This document shows positions 1-5,959 of a stretch of 9,320 nucleotides of DNA, piece by piece. The stretch lies in contig QHPZ01000117.1 of NCBI GenBank assembly GCA_003219225.1, forward strand, positions 1-9,320, written 5' to 3'. The notes below the pieces were generated by a model. It had not been told where the DNA came from and made no database searches. It saw only the letters and a list, made by a program, of their open reading frames with translations. The translations under genes were made by a program, and so were the position numbers. How positions within the stretch are numbered: the first letter of the stretch is position 1; each line of letters begins with the position of its first letter. This stretch comes from Verrucomicrobiota bacterium. Its GTDB lineage: Bacteria > Verrucomicrobiota > Verrucomicrobiia > Chthoniobacterales > UBA10450.

Positions 1-108
1 AGCATGGTAATGGTGAAACGGCTGCAGGCCGCCAGGAAACAAATGCTTCGCCTGCGTGTCCACGATCCGATTTCTGAATCGGGAGCTGCCGTCGTCAGGA
101 ACGAACAA
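1..108 (-). CDS. Possible 5' end of a divergent gene, cut by the window edge
   Basis: A minus-strand frame is open from a TAA near 138 to the window edge. It could start at TTG (108-106), with an AAGG about 8 nt upstream, giving 36 residues before the edge. A later GTG at 63 is also possible. The residues look protein-like (a FPGGLQPFHHYH stretch), but I recognise no family. If real, the gene would diverge from the AraC-type regulator to its right, a common layout for a regulator and its target. The exact antisense frame on + (1-123, ending TGA) is also open and could instead be the tail of an upstream gene. Codon bias does not separate the two at this length. Confidence 0.2.
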   Translation of the reverse strand, partial: MFVPDDGSSRFRNRIVDTQAKHLFPGGLQPFHHYHA

Positions 109-208
109 CCGGTGTCGCCTTGAGCTGAAGGGAGCTTACACACTGTTGTGCATTGCAGCGGGCAATTGCGATTTAGCGATCAGGCGATTATGATCTGCGA
201 CACATTTT

Positions 209-1177
209 GTGCCGCAACGCAGCAAGTCATTCAATTTGGACGGGGCAAAAGTGACATCGGCCAGCGCCGCCGATGGCGCGAAAGAGAACCGCGACCTCAT
301 CGATACGCTGCGACGTTCGAAACTTTTTCGCAGCTACGAACAAACGTTTAGCGAGGCAACCGGACTGCCTCTGGCCGTGCGCCCCGTCGATTACTGGCAA
401 TTGGAACATCAGGGCAAAAAACACGAGAACCCATTTTGCGCGTTGCTCGCCGAGCGCCCGGCCACGTTGGCGGCTTGTCTGCAGGCGCACGCAGAGATGA
501 TCCAACATACCGGGGAATTGCCGCGCACCGTGACCTGCCCGTTCGGCTTAACTGAAACTGCGGTCCCGATCAAACTGGGCGAAAGAACGATCGGCTATTT
601 GCGAATCGGACAAGTGCTGCGCCATATGCCGGCAAAATCGGACACGCGAAAAGTAAGCCGCGAGCTGGAACGGCACGGCGTAAAATTTGGCGCCGAGATT
701 CGCAAAGCGTGGGACAAAAACCCGCTTATCCCGCCGGACAGATACAACGCGATCGTGCGGCTGCTGACCTTTTTCGGCGAGCAGCTTTCGGCGCTCGCGA
801 ATCAACTGATATTGGAACAACAAAACGCCGAGCCGCCGCTCGTGCAAAAAGCGCGCGAATACATCGACAAACACAAAGGCGACCCGTTATCGCTCGCCGA
901 TGTGGCGAAGGCCGCCGGGGCGAGTGTTTTTCACTTTTGCAAAGTCTTCCACCGCATCACCGGTTTGACCTTCACCGACTACGTCGCGCGCGTGCGGTTG
1001 GAAGACGCCCGGGCGCGGCTGCTCAATCCGAGCCTGCGTATCAGCGAGATCGCTTACGACGTCGGGTTTCAATCGCTCACCCAATTCAATCGCACCTTTA
1101 AACGCGTCTTCGGCCAATCGCCGACCGAATTTCGGACCCATCTCGCTTCCGGCAAACAACGCGGCAAAGCGGCATAA
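209..1177 (+). CDS. AraC-family transcriptional regulator with N-terminal PocR sensory domain
   Basis: Two-domain regulator of 322 aa. Residues about 40-200 resemble the PocR ligand-binding domain: a SYEQTFSEATGLPL start, three cysteines (C77, C90, C110), and the run GLTETAVPIKLGERTIGYLRI leading to GQV. Residues about 210-310 are an AraC DNA-binding domain with two helix-turn-helix units (about 229-252 and 278-302) and the typical VGFQSLTQFNRTFK signature. PocR domains are known to sense small metabolites such as diols or hydrocarbon derivatives; the ligand here is unknown. The start is GTG at 209. An in-frame GTG at 251, preceded by GGACGGGG at 238-245, is an equally good start and would remove 14 residues that lack recognisable homology. 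The LOG gene follows 27 nt downstream, so the two may be co-transcribed. Family call is strong; exact start is weak. Confidence 0.9.
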   Translation: MPQRSKSFNLDGAKVTSASAADGAKENRDLIDTLRRSKLFRSYEQTFSEATGLPLAVRPVDYWQLEHQGKKHENPFCALLAERPATLAACLQAHAEMIQHTGELPRTVTCPFGLTETAVPIKLGERTIGYLRIGQVLRHMPAKSDTRKVSRELERHGVKFGAEIRKAWDKNPLIPPDRYNAIVRLLTFFGEQLSALANQLILEQQNAEPPLVQKAREYIDKHKGDPLSLADVAKAAGASVFHFCKVFHRITGLTFTDYVARVRLEDARARLLNPSLRISEIAYDVGFQSLTQFNRTFKRVFGQSPTEFRTHLASGKQRGKAA

Positions 1178-1204
1178 GCGAGAGCCGGTGCGAACGCTGT
1201 CAAC

Positions 1205-1996
1205 ATGAGCGAAGTACCGAGCGCGATTGACTCGGCAATCACCGCGCCACCGCAGCGCGCCGATGAGATTTTTCTGGAAGGACCGCGTTCTCGCTTCGAC
1301 GAACTCATCACGCTCTTTCGGGTGATGTGGGATTTCCTGCGCGGATTTCGGGTCCTTCATTTCGTCGGGCCGTACGTGACGGTCTTCGGCTCGGCCCGGG
1401 TCAAGATCGACAATCCGTATTACGACCTTGCCCGACAGATGGGCGCGGCCATTACCCGGCTCGGGTTCACGGTGATGACCGGAGGCGGGCCGGGCATCAT
1501 GGAAGCAGCTAACCGCGGCGCGAAAGAGGCCGGTGGACGCTCCGTCGGCTGCAACATCGAGCTCCCGTTTGAACAACGCCCGAACGCGTATCTCGATCGC
1601 TGCGTGACCATGCACTACTTCTTTGTCCGCAAAACACTGCTCGTGAAATACTCCTACGCCTTCGTCGTCCTTCCCGGCGGCGCCGGCACACTGGACGAAT
1701 TATTCGAGGCCCTCACTCTCATTCAAACCGGCAAGATCAAAAACTTCCCGGTCGTTGTGATGGGAACGGATTATTGGCGCGAACTGACCGGATTCATCGA
1801 TAAAATGGTCGCGACTGGGATGATAAGCGCTTCCGATCTAAAACTGATTTATGCCACCGACTCGGTCGAGGACGCGATCGCCCACATCGAGACGCACGCG
1901 ATCAAACCATTCGGACTCCGACGTGTCACGCGTGGTCGCCGCCATTTTCCGTGGCTCGGCGAGCGAAGCCTGCAAAGCGTCACCCGCGCTTCGTAA
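1205..1996 (+). CDS. LOG family protein (cytokinin-type nucleoside 5'-monophosphate phosphoribohydrolase)
   Basis: A 263-aa cytosolic Rossmann-fold protein. The diagnostic LOG motifs are present: TGGGPGIMEAANRGA at residues 92-106 and the PGGxGTxxE signature as PGGAGTLDE at 157-165, plus an FFVRK segment near 139-143 seen in this family. Characterised members release the free base from N6-modified adenosine monophosphates (cytokinin activation) or hydrolyse other nucleoside monophosphates; bacterial members often act generally on AMP-like substrates. An N-terminal segment of about 50 residues precedes the core, and a basic tail of about 28 residues (Arg-rich, 236-263) follows it. The gene lies 27 nt after the PocR/AraC regulator on the same strand. 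No clear Shine-Dalgarno sequence precedes the ATG. Family assignment is firm; substrate is not. Confidence 0.93.
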   Translation: MSEVPSAIDSAITAPPQRADEIFLEGPRSRFDELITLFRVMWDFLRGFRVLHFVGPYVTVFGSARVKIDNPYYDLARQMGAAITRLGFTVMTGGGPGIMEAANRGAKEAGGRSVGCNIELPFEQRPNAYLDRCVTMHYFFVRKTLLVKYSYAFVVLPGGAGTLDELFEALTLIQTGKIKNFPVVVMGTDYWRELTGFIDKMVATGMISASDLKLIYATDSVEDAIAHIETHAIKPFGLRRVTRGRRHFPWLGERSLQSVTRAS

Positions 1997-2042
1997 AAGC
2001 GTCACCGATCAAGGAAATTGCTCCTCGCGTCCGACTGAGGTT

Positions 2043-2132
2043 TTACCATTCGGGCTCGTGAAGGCAGCGGGCGATGATCACGGTGTAGAGCGCCATCATT
2101 GCTACGACTCCAAATACGATCAGGTATTCCAT
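2043..2132 (-). CDS. 29-residue single-pass membrane microprotein
   Basis: Too short for ordinary gene calling, but well supported. The ATG at 2132-2130 is preceded by AAAGGAG (2145-2139 on -) with a 6-nt spacer, one of the two best ribosome binding sites in the window. Translation begins MEYLIVFGVVAMMALYTVII, a hydrophobic stretch long enough to cross a membrane, and ends in a short polar tail, ARCLHEPEW, before TAA at 2045-2043. The size and the hydrophobic-helix-plus-PE-aromatic tail resemble tiny subunits such as KdpF (K+-ATPase) or CydX-like peptides, but no kdpA or cydB is next to it, so I do not assign it. It stands alone, convergent with the LOG gene and divergent from the small AraC gene. 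A longer overlapping frame on - (2187-2002) is Arg-rich and looks like noise. Confidence 0.65.
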   Translation of the reverse strand: MEYLIVFGVVAMMALYTVIIARCLHEPEW

Positions 2133-2138
2133 ATTTAG

Positions 2139-2145
2139 CTCCTTT
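2139..2145 (-). promoter_or_regulatory. Shine-Dalgarno site of the 29-aa microprotein
   Basis: AAAGGAG on the minus strand lies 6 nt before the ATG at 2132. Most genes in this window lack a clear Shine-Dalgarno sequence, so this match is the main evidence that the tiny ORF is translated. Confidence 0.65.
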
Positions 2146-2316
2146 GTGAACGCAGATTAGGCGCGCGCCTTCTCGTGCGCTTCGCATCGCTTGCCTTTTC
2201 CTTTGCAGAAATTGCTTAGTGCAAAAGCCGCCGTTTTTCGCCTGAGCGCAATTTCGGCCTAACGAATGCCAAGCAGCGCAGAGCGCGTCCCGCCCTCGGC
2301 CGACTACTGGTTGGGT

Positions 2317-2324
2317 GGAGGTGA
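2317..2324 (+). promoter_or_regulatory. Shine-Dalgarno site that fixes the start of the small AraC gene
   Basis: GGAGGTGA is a near-perfect anti-16S match 5 nt before the ATG at 2330. It overlaps an in-frame GTG at 2315, so the true start should be 2330 and the longer 133-aa reading should be dropped. Confidence 0.8.
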
Positions 2325-2329
2325 CGATA

Positions 2330-2716
2330 ATGGCACCGCTGAGTCAGTTGAGGCAGGTCAGCCAAAACCGGACGCGCGCCGAACCGGTCGAGATCTGGAA
2401 GGCGCGCAAGTTCATCGAGGCACACTCCGCTGAAGAACTCTCACTGAGCAAAGTAGCCAAGGCTGCCGGCATCAGTCCGAATTATTTGAGTGAGAAGTTC
2501 AAGCAGGTAACGGGTATAAACTTCGTCGATTATGTCGCGCACGCGCGATTCGAAAAGGCGAGCGAACTTTTGCACGATGTCGATCTTCGCATCAGCGAAA
2601 TCGCGTTCGCCGTTGGCTTCCAATCGCTCTCCCAATTCAATCGCGTTTTCAAAAAGCTCTCCGGTAAATCTCCGACCCAGTTCCGCGCAGAACGAGGAAG
2701 GCCCGGCTGGACCTGA
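2330..2716 (+). CDS. Single-domain AraC-type transcriptional regulator (no sensor domain)
   Basis: A 128-aa protein that is almost entirely the AraC DNA-binding domain: HTH1 at about residues 38-62 and HTH2 at about 88-112, with VGFQSLSQFNRVFKKLSG and SPTQFR closing the domain. The size matches MarA/SoxS-type regulators, which lack a ligand pocket and are controlled by their own abundance. By hand alignment the domain is identical to that of the PocR regulator upstream at about 52 of 99 positions without gaps, so the two are paralogues. HTH2 is nearly the same while the first recognition helix differs almost completely (1 of 10 identical at residues 51-60). The start at 2330 is set by the strong ribosome binding site. 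Its 3' end converges on the DoxX gene with an 18-nt gap. Confidence 0.9.
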   Translation: MAPLSQLRQVSQNRTRAEPVEIWKARKFIEAHSAEELSLSKVAKAAGISPNYLSEKFKQVTGINFVDYVAHARFEKASELLHDVDLRISEIAFAVGFQSLSQFNRVFKKLSGKSPTQFRAERGRPGWT

Positions 2717-2734
2717 TCGTCAGCAGCGGATGAG

Positions 2735-3202
2735 TTAGCTTTCGACAGTGCCAACTCTAACGGCACTGGCAGATGGTGCGCTCCTTCTCCGTTCGCTGAA
2801 CGACGAGTCAATGCTCCAGCGGCCCGGCCCGTAAAAAACGATGAAGAAAAAGATCCAGCAATTGACGAGCGCCAGCTCGCCTCCATTCATGATCGGAAAA
2901 AATTTCGCGGCGACCGTCGGGACGGCACCGACGTAAAACATGAAATAGGCGACCGCCATTTCACCGCTTGCGATAAATGCGGCGAGGCGCGTCAGCAGTC
3001 CAAACGCAATTCCCAATCCGCACGCAAGTTCAATGATCCCGGCGGTGAAAGCCATCCCCGAGGCGCCGTGGCCACCGCCTGGGAAAGCGAGAAGTTTTTG
3101 GCTGCCGTGACACGCGTAATTCAATCCAATAATCAGCCGCACGAGGCAGTAAACCGGGTCGGCCAATCGATTGAGCGCGTTCATGGCGCGAGGCTGACTC
3201 AT
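2735..3202 (-). CDS. DoxX family integral membrane protein
   Basis: A 155-aa inner-membrane protein with about four hydrophobic segments (residues about 17-38, 50-78, 80-98 and 108-127). Family hallmarks are visible: HGSQKLL near the first helix, GIIELACGLGIAFGLLTRLAAF, and FFPIMNGGELALVNC followed by GPGRWSID. DoxX/DoxD proteins were first described with a thiosulfate:quinone oxidoreductase of Acidianus, but most bacterial members have no proven role beyond a redox or membrane-stress association. I place the start at ATG 3202; a TTG at 3226 would add eight residues and an ATG at 3184 would remove six. None has a good Shine-Dalgarno sequence. The C-terminal 25 residues are polar and Ser/Arg-rich, beyond the usual family end. 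It diverges from the cytochrome/porin operon, which fits a redox theme. Confidence 0.88.
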   Translation of the reverse strand: MSQPRAMNALNRLADPVYCLVRLIIGLNYACHGSQKLLAFPGGGHGASGMAFTAGIIELACGLGIAFGLLTRLAAFIASGEMAVAYFMFYVGAVPTVAAKFFPIMNGGELALVNCWIFFFIVFYGPGRWSIDSSFSERRRSAPSASAVRVGTVES

Positions 3203-3463
3203 GTCGATCTTGGCTGTCAAAGGCAATCGCCAGCGACAGAATTATTTTCCGTAGAAATGCGTAGTCGATAATTCGTTCCGCTGACAACACTTCGCTCTGT
3301 GCTCGATCTCCGCTCCGCGGGCTGCCGAAGGTTTCGCAGGACTGCTCGTTTCAACGACGCGCTTGACAAGGGCGACTCATTTCACGCGAGCACAAATAAC
3401 GCGGAGCAAATCGCAAGCATTGCGCAGCCGCAGTGGCGTGGGGCCGACACACTCATCGGCAGC

Positions 3464-3862
3464 ATGCAAGCAAGAACAGTCGTTGGTTTTCTCGTGCTCC
3501 TAACTTCCGCAGTCGCGGCGTGTGCCGGCAGTTGCGAGTGGAAAGCTCCGCCCACCGCGGTAAATCGCCCAAACCCGGTGCCGTCGAACGCGAACACAAT
3601 CGCGCTGGGACAGAAACTCTACACCGCGAACTGTTTCACGTGTCACGGTGAGAATGGCAAAGGCGACGGGCCGGGCGCCGCCGCCTTGGAAAAAAAGCCG
3701 GCCGACCTCGGCGCTTGCATCAAGCAAAACAACGAAAGCGACGGATCGCTCTTTTGGAAAATTTCCGAGGGCCGCTCACCGATGGTTTCCTGGAAAGGGG
3801 CGTTGTCGGAAACGCAACGATGGGAGCTGGTGAACTACATCAAAACTTTTGCCGGCAAATAA
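3464..3862 (+). CDS. Exported mono-haem cytochrome c, possibly a lipoprotein
   Basis: A 132-aa secreted protein. The N-terminus (MQARTVVGFLVLLTSAVAAC) is a signal peptide; VAAC at 17-20 could serve as a lipobox, though a second Cys (C24) follows. The haem c attachment site is CFTCH at 57-61, followed by GENGKGDGPGA, and M107 in SEGRSPMVSW is the likely distal ligand, giving a class I cytochrome fold of about 80 residues. The upstream frame is open to 3299, but the signal peptide places the start at ATG 3464. This is the first gene of a + strand operon: its TAA is immediately followed by the porin ATG with no spacer. It probably carries electrons in the periplasm or at the outer-membrane inner face; the partner is unknown. 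Confidence 0.88.
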   Translation: MQARTVVGFLVLLTSAVAACAGSCEWKAPPTAVNRPNPVPSNANTIALGQKLYTANCFTCHGENGKGDGPGAAALEKKPADLGACIKQNNESDGSLFWKISEGRSPMVSWKGALSETQRWELVNYIKTFAGK

Positions 3863-5257
3863 ATGAACCGGAGCTATTTCTCGTTTCTCAATCGGATAAT
3901 CGTCTGCGGACCCACGGCGCTGGCCTTCATCGTCATTCCCTTGTCAGTCAGCGCACAGGACGTGAATTCGACCTCGTCCGATTACGTGTCGCGTGCTGAG
4001 TACGACAAACTGAAAGCCGAACACGAGGCGATGAAGCAGGAACTTGAGGCGTTAAAAGCCACCGTTCGGCAGATGGCAACTGCGCCATCGCCAGGAGCTG
4101 CACCTGCGCAGCCGGCGGTGCCGGCTGAAGGACCGAGCGAGAACAAGCAAGTCGTCACGACAACATCGACAGTCGACGAATTGCGCCAGGAAGTGGACGC
4201 ACTCAAACTCCAGATCAAGGAAACATTTCCTGGCACGACCAAATTCCTTCTCGCCGGTTATGGGACCGCCGCATTCACCGCGCGCAGCGGTGAGGACCCC
4301 TTTTTCGATGCCGCTTTTAACGCGCTGTTTTTGTGGAAATTGACCGACCGTTTGTTCTTCGAGGGTGAAATGGAGCTCGAATTTGAAGATGAGGCGACCG
4401 ACCTGAATCTCGAAGTCGCGCAAGCCTCTTACCTCTTAAACGATTACATGACGATCGGCCTCGGCCGCTTCCTCAACCCGATGAATTTCTTCGTCGAACG
4501 CCAGCACATGAACTGGGTGAACAAACTTCCCGACAAGCCGCTCGCCGTTTACGACGGTATCTTTCCGGAGTCGGAGATGGGCGCACAGTTGCGCGGCGTC
4601 ATTCCGATCGGACCGACGAAACTCGAGTACGCAGCCTTTGTCGCAAACGCGCCCGGGCTGATCACCGAATCGGATGACGTCAGCGAAATCGGCATGCTCG
4701 ATTTCGACAATGACGCCAATTTCGGCGGCCACGTCGCCGTCGGTGGCCACGTCGGCTTTATTCCAATTCCGGAAGTGGAAGTGGGCTACGGCATTCAGCG
4801 GTCGAAAGTCGGTCCGCGAGACCAGGCGGTGGAGAACATTTTGCAGTCAGTCGATGTGAATTATGTGCGCGACGCGACCTGGCTCAAAGGTCTCATCAAC
4901 TTGCGCGCGGAGTGGGGCTGGTCGCATGTCGACCATTTTGTTTACGACGCGGACGGTTCGCAGGGCTTCGGGCCGCTCTCGTTCAACAATAATCGAAACG
5001 GCGGCTACGCGCAGATCGCCTACCGGCCGACTCACCTCGACAATGACATTGTAAGAAATCTCGAGGGCGTTTTCCGCTACGACCGGATCAATCAAATGCA
5101 CACGCCGGTTGGGTTTGACGAGCAACGCTGGACGTTCGGCCTGAATTACTGGGTCACGCCGAGCGCAGTCCTCAAACTTGCTTACGAAGTGGACGATAAG
5201 AACGGCGGCGCGCGAGACCAGAACGCCTTTATGATGCAAGCCGCAGTCGGGTTTTAA
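3863..5257 (+). CDS. Outer-membrane porin-like beta-barrel with N-terminal coiled coil
   Basis: A 464-aa protein. Residues 1-31 form a signal peptide ending SVSA before QD. Two heptad-like segments follow (about 41-72 and 102-121), separated by an Ala/Pro-rich linker (about 73-92). Coiled coils at this position are common in trimeric porins. From about residue 125 onward, alternating hydrophobic/aromatic strands with Asp/Asn-rich turns continue to the end, and the last residue is Phe, the usual BAM recognition signal. A conspicuous stretch, FLNPMNFFVERQHMNWVNKL (203-222), looks like a constriction loop. No Shine-Dalgarno sequence is seen; the ATG abuts the stop of the upstream cytochrome, implying translational coupling. 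It is flanked on both sides by mono-haem cytochromes, so the barrel may host electron transfer or pass a small redox substrate. No substrate is evident. Confidence 0.85.
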   Translation: MNRSYFSFLNRIIVCGPTALAFIVIPLSVSAQDVNSTSSDYVSRAEYDKLKAEHEAMKQELEALKATVRQMATAPSPGAAPAQPAVPAEGPSENKQVVTTTSTVDELRQEVDALKLQIKETFPGTTKFLLAGYGTAAFTARSGEDPFFDAAFNALFLWKLTDRLFFEGEMELEFEDEATDLNLEVAQASYLLNDYMTIGLGRFLNPMNFFVERQHMNWVNKLPDKPLAVYDGIFPESEMGAQLRGVIPIGPTKLEYAAFVANAPGLITESDDVSEIGMLDFDNDANFGGHVAVGGHVGFIPIPEVEVGYGIQRSKVGPRDQAVENILQSVDVNYVRDATWLKGLINLRAEWGWSHVDHFVYDADGSQGFGPLSFNNNRNGGYAQIAYRPTHLDNDIVRNLEGVFRYDRINQMHTPVGFDEQRWTFGLNYWVTPSAVLKLAYEVDDKNGGARDQNAFMMQAAVGF

Positions 5258-5259
5258 TC

Positions 5260-5580
5260 ATGACAAAAATTCTCACCCGAATCTGCAAGTGGATCGGTGT
5301 GCCCGGTGCAATCATTGTTGTTTCGTGCGGCGGCCTCACCTGGTTGATTGGCTGCGCAAGCAACAAACCAAGCGGCGAAGTCTCCGCCGGAGCAGCGCAC
5401 CCCGAAAAGAGCGGCGCACAACTATGGGCGGAAAATTGTGTCCGTTGTCACAACATTCGCTCCCCCGGCTCGCTCAGCCCGGCGCAGTGGGAGGTTGCCA
5501 TGATGCATATGCGCGTCCGCGCCAATCTCACGCCCGAAGAGCACAAAAAGATTCTCGAGTTCCTCAAATCCAGCGGCTAG
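5260..5580 (+). CDS. Small lipoprotein cytochrome c
   Basis: A 106-aa envelope protein. A hydrophobic signal (residues about 11-31) ends in a lipobox, LIGC (29-32), so C32 is probably lipidated and the protein anchored to a membrane. The mature part is short: one haem c site, CVRCH (60-64), then SPAQWEVAMMHMR, in which M81, M82 or M84 could be the distal ligand, and a final helix LTPEEHKKILEFLKSS. This compact layout resembles the small haem proteins or domains related to quinohaemoprotein amine dehydrogenase subunits. The ATG lies 2 nt after the porin stop. Together with the first cytochrome it gives the operon two mono-haem carriers around one porin, suggesting a short electron relay. That role is inferred. 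Confidence 0.85.
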   Translation: MTKILTRICKWIGVPGAIIVVSCGGLTWLIGCASNKPSGEVSAGAAHPEKSGAQLWAENCVRCHNIRSPGSLSPAQWEVAMMHMRVRANLTPEEHKKILEFLKSSG

Positions 5581-5588
5581 CTCGACCT

Positions 5589-5918
5589 ATGGTGCTTAAT
5601 GAGGGCGAATACGTTCACATCATTCACCGGCAGTTTTTTGCCGATGACGCGCAGCGCCATTTTGTCGGAACAGTCGAAAGCCACGAGGGCAACATTGTGC
5701 GGGTGCGCGGCTACCTCTTTGCCATGGACCGGAAGCGGAACGAGTTTGTCCGGCGGGAGCAATTGCGGACGCGGGTGATCTCGTTAGGCAATGGCGTGAT
5801 CGTCAATGTCCTGCCGTCGCATGTTAAGATCGACAAGATCACCTACAGCCATCGTCCTAACGGCGACATCCTGGTCACCGACGGGACCAGCTGGCATCTC
5901 GACATCACGCATCTGTGA
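5589..5918 (+). CDS. Conserved-looking hypothetical protein, beta-rich, last gene of the cytochrome/porin operon
   Basis: A 109-aa soluble protein with no signal peptide or membrane segment. I recognise no named domain. Alternating charged/hydrophobic stretches (HFVGTVESHEGNIVRVRGYL, then TRVISLGNGVIVNVLPSHVK) suggest a small beta-barrel or sandwich; positive charge is high around RKRNEFVRREQLRTR (48-62). The frame is open back to 5289, but that part overlaps the cytochrome in another frame and reads as noise (Arg/Cys-rich), so I start at ATG 5589, 8 nt after the cytochrome stop. No Shine-Dalgarno sequence is visible; coupling to the upstream gene is likely. It is the only cytoplasmic-looking member of the operon. 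It converges with the GCS2 gene, 41 nt away, and no convincing terminator lies between them. Confidence 0.7.
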   Translation: MVLNEGEYVHIIHRQFFADDAQRHFVGTVESHEGNIVRVRGYLFAMDRKRNEFVRREQLRTRVISLGNGVIVNVLPSHVKIDKITYSHRPNGDILVTDGTSWHLDITHL

Positions 5919-5959
5919 TGTTTCGCCTTTCGCGCGAGCCGCCTTCGGCAGCACCGATT

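Larger units (their letters stand above)
1997..2329. other. Intergenic region holding one microprotein gene
   Basis: This 333-bp gap between the LOG gene and the small AraC gene contains the 29-codon minus-strand ORF at 2043-2132 and the ribosome binding sites listed separately. In the remainder (about 2150-2310) I see only short GC-rich runs. I could find neither a convincing sigma-70 promoter pair nor a stem followed by a T-run. Confidence 0.5.

Noticed and set aside
67..82. CCGATT-TCTG-AATCGG hairpin as a terminator
   Set aside because: Only six base pairs and no T-run on either strand.
1..123. Open + strand frame from the window edge to TGA at 121-123
   Set aside because: It could be the tail of an upstream gene, but it is the exact antisense of a minus-strand frame that reads more like protein. 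Neither can be proven from about 40 codons.
2002..2187. 61-aa minus-strand ORF with an AAGGAAAAGG-like upstream stretch
   Set aside because: Composition is Arg-rich and shadow-like, and it overlaps the better supported 29-aa microprotein in another frame.
3363..3398. TTGACA (3363) with an A/T-rich CAAATA as a sigma-70 promoter of the cytochrome operon
   Set aside because: The spacing to the A/T-rich hexamer is about 24 bp, and the sequence at the proper 17-bp distance is GC-rich with no -10 match.
3299..3463. N-terminal 55-residue extension of the first cytochrome c
   Set aside because: The extension has no homology-like features and would bury the signal peptide that begins at ATG 3464.
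5938..5949. GCCG-CCTT-CGGC stem between the convergent hypothetical and GCS2 genes as a bidirectional terminator
   Set aside because: A four-base-pair stem without a T-run is too weak to call.
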